Assembly (NCBI RefSeq): GCF_049852125.1
Contig: NZ_CP187532.1
Span: 2,852,001-2,916,000 of the forward strand
Direction of reading: 5' to 3'
Length of the DNA stretch: 64,000 bases
Source of the DNA: Senimuribacter sp049852125
GTDB taxonomy: Bacteria > Bacillota > Clostridia > Peptostreptococcales > Anaerovoracaceae
A program made the translations under genes and the position numbers. Shown in pieces: positions 1-9,958 of this stretch. Position 1 is the stretch's first letter; the number at the start of each line of letters is the position of its first letter. A model generated the notes under the pieces. That model was not told where the DNA came from. It did not search any database and saw only the letters and a program-made list of their open reading frames with translations.

Positions 1-266
1 ACCTGCTGGCTTCCAGGGAGATCGAGAACATTTTTGAGAACTCAGATTTTATCTACATGCTCAACCAGGCTCAGGGAGATCGGCAGATTTTGGCGAAGCA
101 GTTAGGCATTTCGCCCCACCAGCTTTCCTATGTGACCCATTCCGGCCCCGGCGAGGGCCTTTTGTTTTTCGGCAACGTGATTATTCCATTTGTCGATCAC
201 TTCCCGAAGGACACCCTTTTGTATTCGGTCCTTACCACAAGGCCGGATGAAGTGGCAGGCGCATGA
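1..266 (+). CDS. VirB4-type conjugation ATPase, C-terminal fragment
   Basis: This is the 3' end of a gene that begins outside the window; the frame is open from base 3 and stops with TGA at 264-266. The visible 87 residues include SGPGEGLLFFG and the end IIPFVDHFPKDTLLYSVLTT. That is how the VirB4/TrsE/TraE-type ATPase of Tn1549-family elements ends. VirB4 proteins power the mating-pair-formation type IV secretion channel at the inner face of the membrane. The Walker motifs would lie upstream and cannot be seen. The next gene, a cell-wall hydrolase, is the usual neighbour in this family. The family call rests on the C-terminal signature and on context. Confidence 0.8.
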   Translation, partial: LLASREIENIFENSDFIYMLNQAQGDRQILAKQLGISPHQLSYVTHSGPGEGLLFFGNVIIPFVDHFPKDTLLYSVLTTRPDEVAGA

Positions 267-311
267 GCGCCGGCAGACCAACAAAGATAATTCAGACTGG
301 AGGTGATGGAT

Positions 312-3002
312 ATGTCCCGTGATAAAGAATTCAGACGGCCCAAAGATGATGCGGCACGGCAACCGGCGAGGAAAACAGAAAATGATGTCCGGGCCGGCGA
401 GGTGCGCAGCCAGGATTTTGATCTGCGTCGTGCCCGTGACGCTCCTTTGCAGGAAGATAACCGCCATAAAGGGCGGAACCTGTATCAAGAAGCTTCGGAG
501 GACAGCACAATTCCGGCAGCGGATTCCAGTGAGGATTATCCTGCTTCCCGGCAGGCGTCCGGGGATTCTGTTCAGGACAGCCGCGGCGCTCCACAGCAGA
601 ACGGATCGGATTTTTCCGGGCGTGACAGCTTACACGAAAGCAGGCAGCAGGATTCCGGCAGGTTTCAACGCCAGGATGCAGATTTTTCCCGTCATGGCAG
701 CCAGCAGTTGTCCGGTTCCGGCAGTTCGGAGGCTTTCTCTGCTTCGGAGACCGGCAGTACAAATGCCGGGGAAACACCGGGCAGACGCCGGATGCACCAG
801 CACGGCAACAAATATCAGCAGCGTTTCCAGGAGGCGGCAAAGGCCGAGGAACCCCAGGAAAAACAGCCGGGAGCAGCCGAAGGGGAACCAAAACGGCCTT
901 CCAAGCTGGAATTTACCGCTGACGAGCTGCCGCCGGAGGCGGCGGATAAAAAGCTGACCCAGGCGAGGCGCAGGGCCGAGCGAGTGGAAAAAAAGCTGAA
1001 GGATGCCGAGGCGCGTCTGCCTTCCCGGAAAAAGCTGCGGATGGAGACGACTTCCGATCCGGAGACCGGCAAAGCAAAAAAACGGCTGAAATTTGAGCAG
1101 GAAGTAAAATCCCAGCGGGTCCATGTAAAGGGCTCCCTTCCAATGCGCCCGGTAAAGGCAGCAGCAAATACGGCAGTCGGTTACGCGCATAAGAAAATCT
1201 ATCAGGCGGAGGAAGAAAATGTTGGCGTGAAAGCCGCCCACCGCACCGAGCTTGTGGGTGAGGCCGGGGCGCGCACCCTGTATCACCGCCATAAAACAGC
1301 GCCTTACCGCCGGGTGACAAAGCTGCAGCAGAAATCAGCGAGGGCTAACGCGCAGCTTGCCTACCGGCAGACCCTTTCGGATCACCCGGAGTTAAAGAAA
1401 AACCTCCTTGCCCGGATGTGGCAGAAGCAAAAACTGAAACGCCGGTATGCCAAAGCCGCAAGGGAGGCACAGAAAACTGGAAAGCGGGCAAAGGACGCAG
1501 CCGTTACGACAGAGAAAATTGCTGCCTCGGTAGTAAACGCTGTCAAGCGCCACCCGGTTATCTGCGGCATTCTCGTCCTGTTGCTTTTGGTGGTCTTTCT
1601 CATTACTTCGCTGTTTTCCTCGTTTTCCAATATCGGGATCGGGGGCTTGGGAAGTATCGCCGCCTCTACCTATCTGGCGGAGGACCAGGACATCAACAAC
1701 GCGGAGCTTATCTATACCGAGTGGGAAACAGACCTGCAAATGGAAATAGACCGTGTGGAAACAGACCGGCCCGGTTATGACGAGTACCGCTATAACATCG
1801 GCGCTATCGAGCATGACCCCTATATCCTGATGGGCTATCTCACTTCTGCCTATCAGAATTTTACCTATGAGCAGATCGAAGGCGTCCTGGGGCAGCTTTT
1901 CAATGAGCAGTATTCCCTTACCTTTACGGAGAAAACGGAGATCCGCTACCGGACAGAGACCCATGTTGACCCGGACACCGGCGAGGAAACCGAGGAAGAA
2001 GTACCTTATGAGTGGCACATCTTAAATGTAAAGCTCACGGCCACGCCGCTTGCAAACCTGGTGGTGCAGCGCATGAGCGCCGAGCAGAAAGAAATCTGTG
2101 AGATTCTATTGCAGACCAAAGGCAATCGGCAGTATGTGAAAAATGTCTTTGGGACAAACTGGCTGCCCTATGTCACCAGCTACTACGGCTACCGGGTACA
2201 CCCCATCAGCGGAGAAAAGAACTACCATACCGGCGTTGACATCGGCATGGCCCAGGGCACGGAAATCTTAGCCGGCCATGACGGAACAGTCACGCTGGCA
2301 GGAAACGCGGGCGGCTACGGCCTGTGTGTCGCCATTGAAGGCGAGGCTTACGAGGGGCATACCCTTACCACCAAATACGGTCACTGTTCACAGATTCTTG
2401 TGTCTGTGGGCCAGGAAGTAAAAGCCGGGGATGTGATCGCAAAGGTCGGCAGCACCGGCAATTCCACCGGGCCGCACCTGCACCTGGAGGTATTGGTGGA
2501 CGGGCAGTATTTGAACCCGCTGTATTTTGCAGATACCGGCGACACCAGCAGTACCGGTCTGCCAGACATTGGCGCGGGCGGTGGCGGCAGCTACTTTGAT
2601 TACGATATTCCACCGGAGGCCCTTGCGGATGAACAGTTCGCAGCCATGATCGCGGAGGCGGAGAAATACTTAGGCTATCCGTATGTGTGGGGCGGCGCAA
2701 GCCCTTCCACTTCCTTTGACTGTTCGGGCTTCGTTTCCTGGGTAGTCAACCATACCGGCTGGAACTTCGGGCGGCTTACCGCGGACGGGCTTCTGGGCGT
2801 GTGTACGCCTGTATCGAGCGCGGACGCAAGGCCCGGCGACCTGATTTTCTTCCAGGGAACCTATAACACCAGCGGCGCAAGCCATGTGGGAATCTATGTG
2901 GGTAACGGAATGATGATCCACTGTGGGGACCCGATCTCTTACGCAAATATCAATACAAGTTACTGGCAGAGCCACTTCTACACCTTTGGCCGTCTGCCTT
3001 AA
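312..3002 (+). CDS. Conjugation cell-wall hydrolase (M23 + NlpC/P60), CD1108-like
   Basis: The protein has about 896 residues. The start at ATG 312 lies 8 nt after GGAGG (299-303). The first ~400 residues are polar, low-complexity and rich in Gln, Ser, Arg and Lys. A single membrane segment follows (about residues 412-435, PVICGILVLLLLVVFLITSL), so the rest should lie outside the cell. An M23 endopeptidase domain (about 620-735) carries GYRVHPISG, HTGVDIG and GPHLHLEV. A C-terminal NlpC/P60 domain (about 780-895) carries DCSGF (catalytic Cys), SHVGIYVG (His) and MMIHCGDP. Proteins of this kind open the peptidoglycan locally for the conjugation channel, like Orf14 of Tn916. The gene sits directly after virB4. 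No transglycosylase domain is evident. Confidence 0.88.
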   Translation: MSRDKEFRRPKDDAARQPARKTENDVRAGEVRSQDFDLRRARDAPLQEDNRHKGRNLYQEASEDSTIPAADSSEDYPASRQASGDSVQDSRGAPQQNGSDFSGRDSLHESRQQDSGRFQRQDADFSRHGSQQLSGSGSSEAFSASETGSTNAGETPGRRRMHQHGNKYQQRFQEAAKAEEPQEKQPGAAEGEPKRPSKLEFTADELPPEAADKKLTQARRRAERVEKKLKDAEARLPSRKKLRMETTSDPETGKAKKRLKFEQEVKSQRVHVKGSLPMRPVKAAANTAVGYAHKKIYQAEEENVGVKAAHRTELVGEAGARTLYHRHKTAPYRRVTKLQQKSARANAQLAYRQTLSDHPELKKNLLARMWQKQKLKRRYAKAAREAQKTGKRAKDAAVTTEKIAASVVNAVKRHPVICGILVLLLLVVFLITSLFSSFSNIGIGGLGSIAASTYLAEDQDINNAELIYTEWETDLQMEIDRVETDRPGYDEYRYNIGAIEHDPYILMGYLTSAYQNFTYEQIEGVLGQLFNEQYSLTFTEKTEIRYRTETHVDPDTGEETEEEVPYEWHILNVKLTATPLANLVVQRMSAEQKEICEILLQTKGNRQYVKNVFGTNWLPYVTSYYGYRVHPISGEKNYHTGVDIGMAQGTEILAGHDGTVTLAGNAGGYGLCVAIEGEAYEGHTLTTKYGHCSQILVSVGQEVKAGDVIAKVGSTGNSTGPHLHLEVLVDGQYLNPLYFADTGDTSSTGLPDIGAGGGGSYFDYDIPPEALADEQFAAMIAEAEKYLGYPYVWGGASPSTSFDCSGFVSWVVNHTGWNFGRLTADGLLGVCTPVSSADARPGDLIFFQGTYNTSGASHVGIYVGNGMMIHCGDPISYANINTSYWQSHFYTFGRLP

Positions 3003-3020
3003 CAGAATGGAGGTAACAAA

Positions 3021-3266
3021 TTGAACCCTAAAATTGAAAAACTGGCAAAAGACATTGAAAAGACCAAGGCGAAGATTGCGGAGCAGCAGGCCAGGCTCCG
3101 GGATTTGGAGAAACAGAAAACGGAGCTGGAGAACACTGACTTTGTGGCGGTGGCCCGCAGCTACCACCTGACGCCCCAGGAATTGGCCGAATTCTTAAAA
3201 ACGCGGCAGATGGCGTCCGCACAGGAACCTTTGCCGCAGGAACAGGAGGAAGTGCATGAGGACTAA
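3021..3266 (+). CDS. DUF4315 family protein
   Basis: A small 81-residue protein starts at TTG 3021, with GGAGGT at 3009-3014 and no alternative ATG. Residues 4-40 form a heptad-like, strongly charged helix (IEKLAKDIEKTKAKIAEQQA) typical of DUF4315. A short helical motif (LTPQELAEFL) and an acidic tail follow. The family is found almost only in Tn1549-like conjugative elements between the wall hydrolase and the DUF4366 gene, which is the order seen here. Its function is unknown; a small coiled-coil partner of the conjugation machinery would fit. The end overlaps the next gene by 11 nt, which suggests translational coupling. Confidence 0.8.
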   Translation: MNPKIEKLAKDIEKTKAKIAEQQARLRDLEKQKTELENTDFVAVARSYHLTPQELAEFLKTRQMASAQEPLPQEQEEVHED

Positions 3267-4455
3267 ACGAATCTCTCTCCTTGTGGCGCTTGTCTTTCTC
3301 ATAGGCGCCATGACCTTACCCATGACGGCTTTTGCCACCAAGGGCAAGGACACCACGCCGCCCACGCTTACGGCGGTGCTGGATGGGGAAACCGTAAAGA
3401 TCGAGAGCAGCGACGACAATTCCGGCGTGGAGGCGGTCTATATCGACAAGACCCGTGTAAATTCCCTTGTGGACGGAAAAGCCTCTGTCTCGCTGAAGGA
3501 TTATGCCGGCACGGATGAAAAAGTGAGCGTTTATGCGGTGGATTATGCCGGGAACCGTTCTGATACCGTGAAGTTTGACAATCCCTATTATAAGGAACCG
3601 GCGCCCACGGAAAAACCGGCTGCACCCACGCAGCAGAGCCAGGGCAGCACACCGGTAACGAAACCAGCGCAGACCCAGGCGGCTTCTTCCGGCAGTACGG
3701 GCACTGGCACCCAAAGCGGCAATTCCGGCAGTTCCAACATGGGAACAGTTTCGGGAGGCACAAGCTCCCAGGGCGGCAGCTCCGGCAATACAGGAAATTC
3801 CAATGGTAGTCCTTCCGACACACCGGAGCCCACCACTTCCTCCGTCCCGGATGGCGCTTTTACCCCGGAGGGGACCGGGACCGTGCTGGACAGCGCCACC
3901 GGCGAGGATGGGGATAAACAGTTTTACACCATTACCACCGAGGCCGGGAATGTATTCTATCTTATCATCGACGGCAAGCGTGACGACAACAACGTATATT
4001 TCCTGAATGGCGTTACCGAGGCGGACCTGATGGCCCTGGCGGAAAAGGGCGACGGCAGCGTGAGCGTGATCCCGGCTGCGGATGTCTGCACCTGTACGGA
4101 GAAATGTGAGGCCGGAAAAGTCAATACCGGCTGCTCGGTCTGCAAGAATGACTTAAACGGCTGCATCGGGAAAGAAAAGCCGGCAGAGCCGGAGGAACCG
4201 GCTGAACCGGAACAGCCGAAGAAAGATACCGGCAGCGTCGGCACGATCATCTTTATCATCGTTGCCCTGCTTGCAGTCGGAGGCGTCGGCTACTATGTGA
4301 AGATCGTGCGCCCGAAGCAGCAGGCGGAGGACGAGGACGAATTTGACGAGGACGACGGCTACGGGGAGGGCTTTGACCCGGACGAGGCTTACGGCGAGTC
4401 GGAATATCTCTCCGAGGATGACTTTGAGGATAGCACCCATGAGGACGGCGAGTAA
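3256..4455 (+). CDS. DUF4366 membrane-anchored surface protein
   Basis: The 399-residue protein begins with a signal peptide (MRTKRISLLVALVFLIGAMT, cleavage near AFA). An Ig-like region follows (about 30-110, DDNSGVEAVYIDKTRVN). Next comes a long Ser/Gly/Thr/Pro linker (about 115-200) and a compact domain with several cysteines (about 215-300, CTCTEKCEAGKVNTGC). A C-terminal membrane helix (about 330-352, GTIIFIIVALLAVGGVGYYV) precedes a very acidic cytoplasmic tail. This layout matches the DUF4366 proteins of Tn1549-type elements. It is probably exposed on the donor surface or part of the transfer complex; the exact role is not known. It overlaps the DUF4315 gene upstream. Confidence 0.82.
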   Translation: MRTKRISLLVALVFLIGAMTLPMTAFATKGKDTTPPTLTAVLDGETVKIESSDDNSGVEAVYIDKTRVNSLVDGKASVSLKDYAGTDEKVSVYAVDYAGNRSDTVKFDNPYYKEPAPTEKPAAPTQQSQGSTPVTKPAQTQAASSGSTGTGTQSGNSGSSNMGTVSGGTSSQGGSSGNTGNSNGSPSDTPEPTTSSVPDGAFTPEGTGTVLDSATGEDGDKQFYTITTEAGNVFYLIIDGKRDDNNVYFLNGVTEADLMALAEKGDGSVSVIPAADVCTCTEKCEAGKVNTGCSVCKNDLNGCIGKEKPAEPEEPAEPEQPKKDTGSVGTIIFIIVALLAVGGVGYYVKIVRPKQQAEDEDEFDEDDGYGEGFDPDEAYGESEYLSEDDFEDSTHEDGE

Positions 4456-4498
4456 TGCGCCGTCCTTACCTATTTTATGAAAGTGAGGTCTTTCTATC

Positions 4499-7400
4499 GT
4501 GAATATGAAAACAAACACACACCGCCGCGGCCTGCACAGGATCGTGGCATTTTTACTCTGTGCGGTATGCGTCTTTGGGTTAATCCCCACACAGGCGTTT
4601 GCCATGTCGCCAGGTCAAAAGGCGAGCTCATGGATGGGTGATTATTATGTCGGTTCTGACGGAAACGGATATTATTCTCCAGCTCCGACCATCTTCATGG
4701 TCTATCATGCAGACGGAACCACGGAATTTTTATCCAGTTCCGGCGGCCATCGATACAAGCACTATATGATGACAGATTCGGACGGTGTAACCCATTCTGT
4801 CTACTGCGTGGAGAGTGGGATTCCCTATGAGGCTTCTGATAATGGCTATACTTCCGAAAGCGGAAAAAACAGCACTTATTTGAAGCTGCTTCCTTCTGCC
4901 GCCCGACGCGGAATTACCCTGACAACAATTTACGGTTGGAAACCCGGCGCAACTCTGCCGGTTTCCGGAATTAACGCAGATGACTACAAAATGGCGACTC
5001 AGGTTATTTTGTGGGAGTACCAGCAACAGCTCCGTACCGACCCGTACAGCCGCCACGGAAATGGGCAGGCACCGGCAAATCAGTTTTACAATATAATCGC
5101 TGGGCGCCCGGCAGAGAAAGCCTACAACTGGATTCTCTCGCAAGTTGCTTCCCATTCCACGGTTCCCTCCTTCACCTCCACTAAAAAAAGCGAAACGCCG
5201 GAGCTGGAACTGAAATGGGACACAGAAAAGAAGATTTATACCCTGACGGTTACGGACACCAATAACCTGAAGATCGACTTGGAAATGCTTTCCGGCAGCG
5301 GCGTGACCGTGAGCAGGAACGGCAACCAGTACACCTTCACCAGCAAAAACATGATTATGGACCCGGTGAGCTTTGAGTTCAGAAAAGATATTCCGGTTGC
5401 CAATGACATGCTGATCTGGGGCAGGCCGGGCTATCAGACCATGATGACCGGCGCCAGTGATCCGGTTTCCTTCTTTGTAAAGATCAAAACGGAGACTTAC
5501 GGCACCGGAAAAATCGTCAAGACCAGCGAGGACGGCATTGTGTCCGGCATCTCCTTCCATATTTCCGGCACGGATATTTTGGGAAATAAAGTAAACGAAA
5601 CTGTCACCACCGGAGAAAACGGACAGATCAAGGAAAAACTGTTGCCGGGTACCTATCTGGTGAAAGAGCTGCCAGTGGACCGATACGTGACCCCTTCGGC
5701 GCAGTACGTCACCATTGAGAGCGGCCAGACTTCTTCCGTCCATTTCAGCAATATCCTGAAGAAATTCCGGGTGCATGTGGTAAAGAGCGACGCGGACACC
5801 GGAACCGCCCAGGGCGACGCTACCCTTGCCGGGGCGACCTATGGGATTTATTGTGGCGGCGAGCTGGTAGATACCTATACCACCGGGCCAGACGGCAGCT
5901 TTATGACCCGCTACTATGTCTGTGGTGATAGCTGGACGATACGGGAAATTGATCCCAGCACCGGCTATCTCCTGAATGATACGGTCTATGAGGTGGGTGC
6001 TTCCCCGATGCTGTACGAAGTGGAACTGAACACCACGGAGAACCAGGTCACGGAAACCGTGATCTATGGCAATATCCAGCTTGTAAAGCATACGGACGAT
6101 CTGGACCCGGATGTGTCCGAAGATGAAAATACGGGGGAACCGAATGAGGGTGTGATCGAGCGCCCGGAGGCTGGCGCTGTCTTTGAAATCTACCTGAAGG
6201 CAGCGGGCAGCTATGACGCGGCAAAGGAAAGCGAGCGCGACCTGCTCACCACGGACAGCGACGGCTTTGCTTCCTCCAAAATGCTCCCTTACGGCCATTA
6301 TACGGTCCGCCAGACAGCCGGCGAGGAAGGCAAGGCGTTCATTCCTGATTTTACCGTCTTTATTTCCGCAAACGGCCAGACCTACAGCTATATCCTGAAT
6401 AACCGCACCATTACCGCAAGGCTCAAAGTGGAGAAATGCGACGCCGAAACCGGGAACATTATTCCGATGACCGGCACGGGTTTCCAGATCAAAGACCTTT
6501 CCACCGGGGAATTTGTCACCCAGGAAATCTTCTACCCGAACCCGGAGACCCTTGATACCTTCTATGTTTCGGACGAAGGCTGGCTCATGCTGCCGGAACC
6601 TCTGCATACTGGGGATTATGAACTTTATGAGGTGGCGGCGCCTTACGGTTATGTCCTTTCCAGTGAGCCCGTACCGTTCACCATTGACGGCAGCGAGGCG
6701 GTTGTGACCGTCACGCAGTACAACATGCCCCAAAAGGGACAGCTTACCATCACTAAGACCGGTGAGGTATTCGCTTCCGTCCAGGAGAACGAAGGTCTGT
6801 ATCAGCCGGTGTATGAAGTCATGGGGCTGCCCGGCGCGGTCTATGATGTGATTGCCGACGAGGATATTTATACCGGCGACGGTACGCTGCGTGCGGCAAA
6901 AGATACGGTTGTGGAAACCCTTACCACCGGGGATGACGGAACGGCACAGAGCGGGCTTTTGTACCTGGGCCGCTACCGCCTGGAGGAACGGCAGGCGCCG
7001 GCTGGCATGGTCGTAAACACCTCGCCGGAATATGCGGAACTGACCTATGCGGGCGAGACCGTGGAAATCACGCAGACCGCCGTGGGGCTGTATGATGAGC
7101 GCCAGATGGTGGATATCGCCCTGTTCAAAGCCCTGGAAACAGACGAGCTTTTCGGGCTTGGCATGAATGAGGAATACAAGGATATTTCCTTTGGCCTGTA
7201 TGCTTCCGCTGACCTGACGGCGGCAGATGGCAGCGTGATCCCGGCAGGCGGGCTTCTGGAAGTGGTCTCCGTTTCCGCAAATGAGGCGGGCGGCTATGAC
7301 GCTTGCTTTGCCTCTGACCTTCCGTTTGGCAGCTATTATGTGCAGGAGCGTACCACAAACAGCGCCTATGTGCTTTCCGATACCAAATATCCGGTAGTCT

Positions 7401-9406
7401 TTGAGTATGCGGGCCAGGAGGCGGCGTTGGTACAGATTCTTGTCAATGAGGGCGAGGCTGTTCCCAACGACTTGCTCCGTGGGCGCATTGACGGTGTGAA
7501 ATATGGCGAGAGCACAGAGGTTGGAGAGGATGTGAAGCTGGCCGGCGCAGTGATGGGCCTGTTCTGGCCTGATACCGAGGAATTTACCGAAGAAAACGCG
7601 CTGCTTACCGTAACCACCGGCGAGGACGGCAGCTTTGCCTTTGAGAATATCCCTTACGGCCACTGGATTGTAAAGGAAATCTCTGCTCCCGCGCTCTATA
7701 CGGTTAGCCCGGAGGAACACCATATTTATATCGGTGTGGACGGCCAGACAATCGCCATCCGTGTGGATGACACCCTGATCCGCGGACGGGTACAGCTCCA
7801 TAAGACCGAAGCAGTAGATGAACCTTCTTCTGTGGAGAACGACAAGGAGAATACTTTCCTGCGCTTCCTCTCCGGCGCGGTATTTGAACTGTACGAGGAC
7901 ACCAACGGGAATAAAGAGCTGGATGCCGAAGATACGCTGATCGGCACCCTGAAAGAAACAGATGCCGGATTCCACACGGCGGAGGATCTTCTGGCTAAGG
8001 GCTATTTCCTAAAGGAAAAGAAAGCGCCGGAGGGCTACCAACCTGACGAAAAGGCATATTACTTTGCAATCACCGAGGACGGCCAGACCGTTGTGATCGA
8101 AAACGGCGAAGCAGGCCGGGGCTTTACCAATGAAGCATACCGCGGCAATCTGAAAATCACCAAAGATTCCAGTGACGGACGCAAGGACGGTTTTGCCATT
8201 GAGGTCAAGAGCGCGGACGGCTCCTACTGTGAGACCTTCACCACCCCGAAATCTGGCATTATTGAGGTCAAGGGGCTACGGGTCGGTATTTACACGGTAA
8301 CGGAAATCTCAAACCGGGCAAGCAAGGACTATATCATTCCTGATGCGGCCACGGTGGAAATTAAGGCAGATCAGACAGCTACGGTCCAGTTTTTCAATGA
8401 AAAGCCGGAGAAACCAGAAACACCAGAAAATCCAACCACTCCGACAAATCCGTCTAATCCTTCTTCTCCAACTACGCCGGGTAAAGCGGTTCCTCAGACC
8501 GGGGATGATAATTTCATTTTCCTGTACGGTGGCCTTCTGGCGCTGGCTCTGATTGGCGGCGGGGTGTTCGCGGTGCTTTATTTCAAAAAGAGGAAATACA
8601 GCAAAACTTCTCTGAAAACAAAAGCCATTGGCATTACGGTGATTTCCCTTTGCGCAATCCTGGCTCTTGGCAGCGGTTTTTTTATGGTTCGTGACCTGAA
8701 CCAATATACTGAGAGCGCTGGAATCTATGACGAGCTGGCGGAGAATGTGAAGTTGCCGGAGCAGAACGAAGCGCCGGAGGAAACGGAGGGCGAAGCTGAA
8801 ACTGACAGGGAGGATTCCAATGTGGTCCTCCCTTCCGTAGACTTTGACGCGCTCCGGGAGAACGGGCCGGACATCATCGGCTGGCTTAACCTTCCCGATA
8901 CGGTAATCAATTACCCGGTAACGCAGACGGACGACAACGAGTATTACCTGCACCACCTGTATGACGGCACCTACAATAAGGTGGGATGCCTGTTCGCGGA
9001 TTATGAGAACAAGGCAGATTTTTCTGACCGGAACACCATTATTTACGGACATAACATGCGGGACGGCTCCATGTTCGCTGCCCTGAATGAGTATGACGAG
9101 CAGAGCTATTTTGATACCCATAAGCAGATGTACCTTGTGACCCCGGAGGGCGGTTATCTCTGTGAGGTTTTCACGGCGTTTGTGGCGAAGCCTTCCGAAT
9201 CCGGCAGCGATACCTCTCCCTGGTGTCTTAGCTGGAAGGATGACGGCGCTTATACGACCTGGCTTACCGCTATGGCAGAGCGTTCCGTTGTGGAAACGGA
9301 TGTCACGGTGACAAGCAGTGACAAGGTGCTGACCCTTTCCACCTGTACGCCCGGAGGCGCGAGCCGCTTCATCGTCATGGCAAAGCTGGTGGAGGTAAAC
9401 AACTGA
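4499..9406 (+). CDS. Thioester/CnaB-repeat adhesin fused to class B sortase
   Basis: One uninterrupted 1635-codon frame starts at GTG 4499 (GTGAGG at 4483-4488; an ATG is in frame at 4505). A signal peptide ends near QAFA. A thioester-type domain follows, with Cys in HSVYCVESG (about 101) and Gln in ATQVILWEY (about 168). About nine CnaB/SpaA-like modules follow, seen as repeats of the KxxKTD...GAxFEIY...PxGxYxxxE pattern. A Pro/Thr linker leads to the sorting-like motif VPQTGDD (about 1330), a membrane helix and a basic KKRKYSK stretch. A second membrane helix (about 1375-1395) precedes a class B sortase domain (about 1440-1635). That domain keeps its His (IIYGHNM), Cys (TLSTCTP) and Arg (ASRFIVM). 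Normally adhesin and sortase are separate genes, so the fusion is unusual. It probably mediates mating contact. Confidence 0.85.
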   Translation: MNMKTNTHRRGLHRIVAFLLCAVCVFGLIPTQAFAMSPGQKASSWMGDYYVGSDGNGYYSPAPTIFMVYHADGTTEFLSSSGGHRYKHYMMTDSDGVTHSVYCVESGIPYEASDNGYTSESGKNSTYLKLLPSAARRGITLTTIYGWKPGATLPVSGINADDYKMATQVILWEYQQQLRTDPYSRHGNGQAPANQFYNIIAGRPAEKAYNWILSQVASHSTVPSFTSTKKSETPELELKWDTEKKIYTLTVTDTNNLKIDLEMLSGSGVTVSRNGNQYTFTSKNMIMDPVSFEFRKDIPVANDMLIWGRPGYQTMMTGASDPVSFFVKIKTETYGTGKIVKTSEDGIVSGISFHISGTDILGNKVNETVTTGENGQIKEKLLPGTYLVKELPVDRYVTPSAQYVTIESGQTSSVHFSNILKKFRVHVVKSDADTGTAQGDATLAGATYGIYCGGELVDTYTTGPDGSFMTRYYVCGDSWTIREIDPSTGYLLNDTVYEVGASPMLYEVELNTTENQVTETVIYGNIQLVKHTDDLDPDVSEDENTGEPNEGVIERPEAGAVFEIYLKAAGSYDAAKESERDLLTTDSDGFASSKMLPYGHYTVRQTAGEEGKAFIPDFTVFISANGQTYSYILNNRTITARLKVEKCDAETGNIIPMTGTGFQIKDLSTGEFVTQEIFYPNPETLDTFYVSDEGWLMLPEPLHTGDYELYEVAAPYGYVLSSEPVPFTIDGSEAVVTVTQYNMPQKGQLTITKTGEVFASVQENEGLYQPVYEVMGLPGAVYDVIADEDIYTGDGTLRAAKDTVVETLTTGDDGTAQSGLLYLGRYRLEERQAPAGMVVNTSPEYAELTYAGETVEITQTAVGLYDERQMVDIALFKALETDELFGLGMNEEYKDISFGLYASADLTAADGSVIPAGGLLEVVSVSANEAGGYDACFASDLPFGSYYVQERTTNSAYVLSDTKYPVVFEYAGQEAALVQILVNEGEAVPNDLLRGRIDGVKYGESTEVGEDVKLAGAVMGLFWPDTEEFTEENALLTVTTGEDGSFAFENIPYGHWIVKEISAPALYTVSPEEHHIYIGVDGQTIAIRVDDTLIRGRVQLHKTEAVDEPSSVENDKENTFLRFLSGAVFELYEDTNGNKELDAEDTLIGTLKETDAGFHTAEDLLAKGYFLKEKKAPEGYQPDEKAYYFAITEDGQTVVIENGEAGRGFTNEAYRGNLKITKDSSDGRKDGFAIEVKSADGSYCETFTTPKSGIIEVKGLRVGIYTVTEISNRASKDYIIPDAATVEIKADQTATVQFFNEKPEKPETPENPTTPTNPSNPSSPTTPGKAVPQTGDDNFIFLYGGLLALALIGGGVFAVLYFKKRKYSKTSLKTKAIGITVISLCAILALGSGFFMVRDLNQYTESAGIYDELAENVKLPEQNEAPEETEGEAETDREDSNVVLPSVDFDALRENGPDIIGWLNLPDTVINYPVTQTDDNEYYLHHLYDGTYNKVGCLFADYENKADFSDRNTIIYGHNMRDGSMFAALNEYDEQSYFDTHKQMYLVTPEGGYLCEVFTAFVAKPSESGSDTSPWCLSWKDDGAYTTWLTAMAERSVVETDVTVTSSDKVLTLSTCTPGGASRFIVMAKLVEVNN

Positions 9407-9420
9407 ACAGAATGAAAACC

Positions 9421-9446
9421 GGTGCGGGGGCATGTGCTCCCGCACC
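9421..9446 (+). other. GC-rich hairpin after the adhesin-sortase gene
   Basis: An 8-bp perfect stem (GGTGCGGG at 9421-9428, CCCGCACC at 9439-9446) lies between the adhesin-sortase gene and the next start. No T-run follows, so it is more likely an RNA-stabilising or partial-termination structure than a classical terminator. Confidence 0.5.
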
Positions 9447-9472
9447 AATCATTTACAAGGAGGATTTTTTCT

Positions 9473-9955
9473 ATGGTAAATACCATTGTTTCAATACCCG
9501 GCTATGTGCACCTGTACCGCTCCCTTCTGCGGTTTTATGATATGCCGGAGAATGAAGTCCGGGAAATGCTCTACCTTCTGAACACGGCAAACCTGGACTG
9601 CTACGAGTATTACCACCCGGAGCGGGATGTGATCCAGAGCGGGCCGGTGGCATTTAGCGGCTGGCTGGAAAAAATGGACTGCCGCCCCTACCGCACGGAA
9701 GTACAGCTTTATAAGTCTCTGCTGTTCCTACAGCGCAGCGTGGACCGTGACCTGATTGTGACCTCCCAGCGGGAGGCGCTGCAAACGCTGCGGTGTATCA
9801 TTTCCAACCTGGAATACCGTTTCTACAAGGCGTATGGAATGGAGATCGAGGACAAGCGGACCGTGTACGGGGAATGTACCTATTGGCTGGTCCCCAGGGA
9901 GGACGAGCCGAGCGTGTGTCTGATGCACGACTGGATTTATCTGCCCTCTGCTTAA
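9473..9955 (+). CDS. Conserved-looking ICE protein of unknown function
   Basis: The start at ATG 9473 follows AAGGAGG (9457-9463). The product has 160 residues, with no signal peptide and no membrane helix. It is rich in Tyr, Arg and Leu (for example VHLYRSLLRFYDMPENEVRE and LISNLEYRFYKAYG-like helices), which suggests a soluble helical protein. I recognise no catalytic motif or family. It is the last gene of the left transfer block before the AbiE module, and base composition matches the backbone genes, so I treat it as an ICE gene rather than cargo. Confidence 0.7.
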   Translation: MVNTIVSIPGYVHLYRSLLRFYDMPENEVREMLYLLNTANLDCYEYYHPERDVIQSGPVAFSGWLEKMDCRPYRTEVQLYKSLLFLQRSVDRDLIVTSQREALQTLRCIISNLEYRFYKAYGMEIEDKRTVYGECTYWLVPREDEPSVCLMHDWIYLPSA

Positions 9956-9958
9956 AAA

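Noticed and set aside
4730..7975. A 1081-codon open frame on the minus strand inside the adhesin gene
   Set aside because: It is antisense to repeated CnaB modules with strong codon bias, shows no domain pattern and has no SD; long antisense frames arise easily in such genes.
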